Assembly: GCF_019402445.1 (NCBI RefSeq)
Contig: NZ_SRZM01000273.1
Location: 1-9,396 of the forward strand
Reading direction: 5' to 3'
Length of the DNA: 9,396 bases
DNA from: Brachyspira pilosicoli
GTDB lineage: Bacteria > Spirochaetota > Brachyspiria > Brachyspirales > Brachyspiraceae
Made by a program: the position numbers and the translations under genes. Within the stretch, counting starts at the first letter, position 1, and each line of letters opens with the position of its first letter. Positions 5,486 through 9,396 of the stretch are shown one piece after another. The notes beneath the pieces were generated by a model. That model did no database searches and was not told the DNA's origin. It saw nothing but the letters and a program-made list of their open reading frames with translations.

Positions 5486-6685
5486 ATGGAAAAAAAATTT
5501 AAACTTGGATTAGTGCCTAGGTTGATTATCGGAATTTTGCTTGGTATATTTTTTGGACAGCAATTTATACCAGAAGTAATATCTAGAGTCATAGTAACTG
5601 CCTCTGGTATATTTAGTTCTTATTTAAAATTTGTAATACCTTTAATGATTGTTTCTTATGTATCTATGGGTATAGCTGATTTAAAAGAAGGCTCGGGGTT
5701 CTTACTACTTATAACTTGTATATTAGCTTATGGTTCTACATTAATTGCTGGGTCTGCATCATTCTTAGTGGCTTACAATTTATTTCCTAGCTTTATGAGT
5801 GCTGATGATATTCAGAGAATTGCTGATGCTGCTGGTAATTCTGTTACTCCTTACTTATCTATAAGTGTAACACCTTTATTAGATACTTTAGCTGCGGTTT
5901 TATTTGCATTTATAATAGGACTTGGAATATCCACTATGAGAGGAAAAGAAATAGGCGAATATTTATACAATGTATTTAAAGAATTATCTACTATTATTGA
6001 TAAAGTTTTGCGTGTATCTATAATCCCTTTACTTCCTCTTTATATTTGTGGTACTTTTGTTGATATGACTAGATCTGGAAAAACTTTTGTAATATTAGGA
6101 ATATTATGGAAAGTATTCTTAGTAGTTATCATTATGCATTTAATATACCTTTTAATAGCTTTCTTAGTATCTGGTTCTATAGGAAAGAAAAATCCTTTTA
6201 TGCTTATGAAAAACCAAATTGCAGGATATGCAACTGCTTTAGGTACACAGTCATCTGCTGCTACTATACCTGTTAATTTGCAATGTGCAGAAAAAGATGG
6301 AATATCTGAACAAATAAGAAATTTCGTAGTACCTCTTTGTGCTAATATTCACATGGCAGGCTCTATGATTACGATTACAGCATGTGCCACAGCAGTATGT
6401 TTAATGAATCAGATTCCTATCACTTACAGTACAATACTTCCATTTATTGCTATGCTTGGTATTGCTATGATAGCTTCTCCTGGTGCTCCTGGCGGTTCTA
6501 TAATGACAGCTTTACCATTCCTTTATATGGTTGGTCTTGGCGGTCCTGATAGTCCTTTAAGTGCTATAATGGTTGCTTTATACATCACTCAAGACTCATT
6601 CGGTACTGCTTGCAATGTATCTGGTGATAATGCTTTAGGTGTTATAGTTGATACAATATACAAGAAAAAAGTTGTAAAAGCTTAA
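5486..6685 (+). CDS. DAACS/SLC1-family amino-acid symporter, probably cysteine or serine
   Basis: This 399-residue inner-membrane protein has the SLC1 (GltPh/SstT) fold: multiple hydrophobic helices and two re-entrant hairpins. HP1 carries ALGTQSSAATIP (251-262), the serine-rich motif. HP2 is around SPGAPGGSIM (331-340). TM8 has QDSFGTACNVSGD (369-381), with Asp370, Thr374, Asn377 and Asp381 at the places of GltPh D394, T398, N401 and D405. The Arg that binds acidic side chains in GltPh (R397) is Gly373, and SstT also lacks that Arg, so a neutral substrate is likely. The TM7 NMDGT motif reads HMAGS (289-293), removing sodium ligands. Length is a little below the usual 400-430. It is divergent from the cysteine desulfidase gene and ends in a strong terminator. 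Cysteine uptake is inferred from context; serine or threonine are alternatives. Confidence 0.85.
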   Translation: MEKKFKLGLVPRLIIGILLGIFFGQQFIPEVISRVIVTASGIFSSYLKFVIPLMIVSYVSMGIADLKEGSGFLLLITCILAYGSTLIAGSASFLVAYNLFPSFMSADDIQRIADAAGNSVTPYLSISVTPLLDTLAAVLFAFIIGLGISTMRGKEIGEYLYNVFKELSTIIDKVLRVSIIPLLPLYICGTFVDMTRSGKTFVILGILWKVFLVVIIMHLIYLLIAFLVSGSIGKKNPFMLMKNQIAGYATALGTQSSAATIPVNLQCAEKDGISEQIRNFVVPLCANIHMAGSMITITACATAVCLMNQIPITYSTILPFIAMLGIAMIASPGAPGGSIMTALPFLYMVGLGGPDSPLSAIMVALYITQDSFGTACNVSGDNALGVIVDTIYKKKVVKA

Positions 6686-6707
6686 AATTAACAATTAAAA
6701 AAATTAT

Positions 6708-6737
6708 AGCCGTCTATTATTTGTAGGCGGCTTTTTT
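6708..6737 (+). terminator. Intrinsic terminator of the symporter gene
   Basis: AGCCGTCTA (6708-6716) pairs with TAGGCGGCT (6724-6732) in a 9-bp stem with one G-U pair and a 7-nt loop, followed by a T run to 6737. It lies 22 bp after the stop codon. An A-rich run before the stem (6697-6703) could let it also stop minus-strand transcription of the converging CLC gene, though that T-run begins about 4 nt away from the stem. Confidence 0.9.
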
Positions 6738-6788
6738 ATTATATTTTATTTAATTAACTATTATTTATTTAATATTATTTAATGTTTT

Positions 6789-8045
6789 TTAATCTTCTTT
6801 GAAATCATATATAGAAGTTACTCCAAGAACCTTAGCTACCATATACGATATTATAGCTACTATCATAAGAGCAACAAAATTTGAAACTGAACTTGATATC
6901 TCTAATATTAATATACATACCATTATAGGCGTTCTTGTAATACCAGACATCATAGAAGTAATACCCAATACTATAAATAAATCTCCATACATAGCATATT
7001 CTGGAAAATAATGCACCAAGAAAATATCATACAAAGAACCTATAGAAGAACCAAGAATAAAAGTAGGAAAGAATACTCCCCCCACAGCTCCAGATGTAGA
7101 ACATACTGATGTATAAAAAAGCTTAACAAATATAAGAATAAATAACATATGTATAGGAAACTTATCCATTACTATACTTCCTATAAGCAAATCTCCGCTT
7201 CCTAATACATAAGGAAAAAACATTATCATAATACCAGCAACTATAAAAGCAGGCACAGGACGAAGTATATCATTTTTTATATTCTGATAAAATTTACTAA
7301 ATGTATTCATAAGTATATTTTGAAAAGAAGCAAGAAGTCCGCATATTAGACCCAAAGGAAGTAAAGATATATAATGTCTTACTTCAAGTATCCTCGGCAA
7401 ATTAAAATTAAGTATCATAGATTGCCCTAAAATATGCTCTATTACAAGTATAGAAGATATTGAAGAGAGTGCTATACAAACAAAAACTATATGATTTTTA
7501 TTTTCTTTAAGCTCTTCAAAAGAGAAAGCAATTCCTGTAAATGGTGCACTAAAAGTAGCAGTCATACCCGCACAAGCACCAGCTATAATAAGATATCTTC
7601 TATATTTGGATATATGACTATAAAAATGTTTATGATAAAAAAGCCCAACAAGTGTGCCTATATGCATAGAAGGACCAGCCCTACCTAGTGAAAGTCCGCT
7701 TGCAAAAGATATCATACTTCCAAAAAGTTTTAATGCTATTTCAACAACAATATTTTTTGGTTCATTAAGAGAAAGATAATATTTTATCTGCGGAACTCCA
7801 GCACCTCTTATCTGCGGATAATGTCTTAATATTAGCCCTATAAGAGAGCCAAGGGAAATTAAAACTATAAACATTATTATAGGATAATACCATTTGCTAA
7901 GAATAAAATTTGAAACATAAAAAACATTAATACTTAGTCTATATAATATCATTCTATAAAAAGACACTATAAAACCAACTGTAGCACCTATAAACGATGA
8001 AAGTACATATAATTTGATATATTTAGCTTCAAAATTCGGTTTCAT
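6789..8045 (-). CDS. CLC-family anion channel/transporter, GRAGP variant
   Basis: This 418-residue integral membrane protein has the CLC signatures in order. GAGVPQIK (81-88) stands at the place of GSGIP. GLSLGRAGPSMHIG (117-130) stands at the place of GREGP. SAPFTGIAFSFEEL (166-179) holds the internal Glu pair of the type seen in ClC-ec1 (E202/E203). GGVFFPTF (322-329) is the GxFxP element and Tyr413 the likely chloride-coordinating Tyr. There is no CBS domain, and the length suits a prokaryotic CLC. The external gating glutamate (E148 in ClC-ec1) is Ala123, and the selectivity-filter Ser107 is Ala82. This suggests uncoupled anion flux rather than Cl-/H+ exchange. No Shine-Dalgarno is visible before ATG 8045. 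It lies 81 bp downstream of ychF on the same strand and may be cotranscribed. Substrate could be chloride or another anion. Confidence 0.9.
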   Translation of the reverse strand: MKPNFEAKYIKLYVLSSFIGATVGFIVSFYRMILYRLSINVFYVSNFILSKWYYPIIMFIVLISLGSLIGLILRHYPQIRGAGVPQIKYYLSLNEPKNIVVEIALKLFGSMISFASGLSLGRAGPSMHIGTLVGLFYHKHFYSHISKYRRYLIIAGACAGMTATFSAPFTGIAFSFEELKENKNHIVFVCIALSSISSILVIEHILGQSMILNFNLPRILEVRHYISLLPLGLICGLLASFQNILMNTFSKFYQNIKNDILRPVPAFIVAGIMIMFFPYVLGSGDLLIGSIVMDKFPIHMLFILIFVKLFYTSVCSTSGAVGGVFFPTFILGSSIGSLYDIFLVHYFPEYAMYGDLFIVLGITSMMSGITRTPIMVCILILEISSSVSNFVALMIVAIISYMVAKVLGVTSIYDFKED

Positions 8046-8126
8046 TTTATTATTTTTTTGATATTTTTATTTCATATCTTATTTTTTATTTGGAATTAAA
8101 CTCTTTAAAGTCTTATATAAAGAAAA

Positions 8127-9227
8127 TTAAACATTGAACCTAAAAGTTACAACATCACCCTCTTGCATAAGATACTGTTTACCCTCAAGTCTAATAGCAC
8201 CAGCCTCTTTAGCCTTAACAAAACTTCCAAGCTCCAAAAGTTTATCACAGTTAATAACCTCAGCACTAATAAATCCCCTCTCAAAATCACTGTGTATAAC
8301 CCCCGCAGCCTCTGGAGCATAAGCACCTTCTCTCACAGTCCAAGCCCTAGTTTCATCTTCTCCAGAAGTAAGGAATGTTAAAAGCTTTAATAATTTATGT
8401 CCTGCTTTAGTTAATCTCTCTACTCCAGATTCTTTAACTCCCAAGTCTGCTAAATAACTTAATCTCTCCTCTTCGTCCAAATCCTGTAAATCTGCTTCTA
8501 TTTTAGCACTGAAAGGTATGAGTTCTATATTTCTTTCTTTGGCATAATTTTGAAGTGTTACATAATGAGAATTTTTTTCTGGGTTAGCTAATTCATTTTC
8601 TGATAAATTAGCCCCTATCATCATGCTCTTTGATGTTAATAAAAATAATGGTTTTAATATATCTTTTTCTGAATCAGTTAAATCTAAACTAAATATTGGC
8701 TTAAAATTGTTTAACTCTGGAAGTATTTTTTCAAGTAATACAATCTCTTCTTCTACTGCTTTTGCTTTGCTTCCTTTAGCAACCTTTTTTTGTCTCTCCA
8801 TTCTTGCATTAAGCGTTTCAATATCTGCAAGCATAAGCTCTGTTAATATTATATCCAAATCTCTTAATGGATCAACTTCTCCTATATGAGTAATGTTTCC
8901 ATCTTCAAATACTCTCACAACATGAAGCACTGCATTTACTTCTCTAATATGCGAAAGGAATTTATTTCCAAGCCCTTCGCCTTTAGAAGCTCCCTTTACA
9001 AGTCCAGCAATATCAACAAATGTAGTAGTATTATAAACTTTCTTTTTTGATTTAAAAAGATTTGCTAATTTATCAACTCTTTCATCTTTTATTATAGCGG
9101 TAGCTTCATTTTTATCTATAGTACAAAACGGATAATTAGCTGCCTCTGCATGAGCATTTGTTAGTGCATTAAAAAGTGTTGATTTTCCTACGTTTGGAAG
9201 TCCTACAATTCCTATAGATAAAGCCAT
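8127..9227 (-). CDS. ychF: YchF/Ola1-type P-loop ATPase/GTPase
   Basis: This is a full-length 366-residue member of the near-universal YchF (Ola1) family of the Obg group. The P-loop GLPNVGKST is at 9-17. The G3 motif DIAGLVKGAS is at 72-81, with a hydrophobic residue where Ras has the catalytic Gln, as in HAS-GTPases. A helical insert spans about 120-170. NLSE (207-210) replaces the usual NKxD, which is why these proteins prefer ATP. The C-terminal TGS domain occupies about 283-365. Family members bind ribosomes and are linked to translation and stress responses. E. coli YchF is 363 residues, so the length is normal and no residue looks damaged. ATG 9227 follows AAGGAAA at 7-nt spacing, and a good promoter lies upstream. 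It is the first gene of a possible two-gene unit with the CLC gene. Confidence 0.97.
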   Translation of the reverse strand: MALSIGIVGLPNVGKSTLFNALTNAHAEAANYPFCTIDKNEATAIIKDERVDKLANLFKSKKKVYNTTTFVDIAGLVKGASKGEGLGNKFLSHIREVNAVLHVVRVFEDGNITHIGEVDPLRDLDIILTELMLADIETLNARMERQKKVAKGSKAKAVEEEIVLLEKILPELNNFKPIFSLDLTDSEKDILKPLFLLTSKSMMIGANLSENELANPEKNSHYVTLQNYAKERNIELIPFSAKIEADLQDLDEEERLSYLADLGVKESGVERLTKAGHKLLKLLTFLTSGEDETRAWTVREGAYAPEAAGVIHSDFERGFISAEVINCDKLLELGSFVKAKEAGAIRLEGKQYLMQEGDVVTFRFNV

Positions 9228-9234
9228 ATTATTA

Positions 9235-9241
9235 TTTCCTT
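9235..9241 (-). promoter_or_regulatory. Ribosome binding site of ychF
   Basis: AAGGAAA on the minus strand lies 7 nt before ATG 9227. Confidence 0.65.
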
Positions 9242-9289
9242 AAATTAATTTATTTAAAAAAATTGAAAACCTGAATTATTTTCTGTAAT

Positions 9290-9317
9290 ATTATATATTA
9301 AAAAATATTAATAACAA
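9290..9317 (-). promoter_or_regulatory. Candidate ychF promoter
   Basis: On the minus strand TTGTTA (9312-9317) and a perfect TATAAT (9290-9295) are 16 bp apart. Predicted transcription starts near 9283, giving a leader of about 55 nt. The remaining sequence to the window end is AT-rich with no gene. Confidence 0.5.
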
Positions 9318-9396
9318 GCATATTAAAACTATAATCTTATATTATATTAAAAAATTTTATGTTCTTAAAGAAAATTATACCTCATAATTTTTATAC

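Noticed and set aside
8623..8889. 88-codon plus-strand frame antisense to ychF, and similar short frames at 8134-8381, 7491-7688, 6799-7011, 3535-3723 and 1927-2118
   Set aside because: All lie opposite well-supported genes, have no ribosome sites, and show shadow-type composition.

Overview
The window is very AT-rich, and its proteins are rich in Asn, Lys and Ile. It carries a chromosomal set of genes: a YchF GTPase, a CLC anion transporter, a cysteine desulfidase with a transporter, and a DciA-like protein. There are no phage, plasmid or transposase genes. The overall style, and the GC-rich intergenic repeat at the left end, fit an anaerobic host-associated spirochaete, most likely Brachyspira. 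That assignment is from recall and style, not from a marker gene.

Layout: (1) 1-452 has no credible gene. It holds an imperfect inverted-repeat element whose GC-rich arms flank an AT-rich core. The core contains two near-consensus sigma-70 promoters facing across each other with overlapping -10 boxes. (2) 453-3906, minus strand, is a tight five-gene cluster. In transcription order it encodes a coiled-coil protein of unknown function, an exported TPR protein, a DUF721/DciA-like protein, a divergent sigma-70-like protein, and a small acidic protein coupled to it by an ATGA overlap. (3) 3990-6685 is a divergent pair around a 224-bp control region: a CyuA-type L-cysteine desulfidase (minus) and an SLC1/DAACS-family amino-acid symporter (plus) that ends in a clear intrinsic terminator. 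(4) 6789-9227, minus strand, has a CLC-family anion transporter downstream of the YchF ATPase/GTPase gene.

How the genes may work together: the symporter probably imports cysteine or serine, and the desulfidase breaks cysteine down to pyruvate, ammonia and sulfide. The pairing and the binding-site residues of the transporter support this. In the five-gene cluster the last two genes look like a sigma factor and a candidate cytoplasmic partner or anti-sigma protein. They are linked to a probable replicative-helicase accessory protein, which is the least familiar arrangement in the window. The CLC protein has Ala where most CLC antiporters have the gating glutamate.
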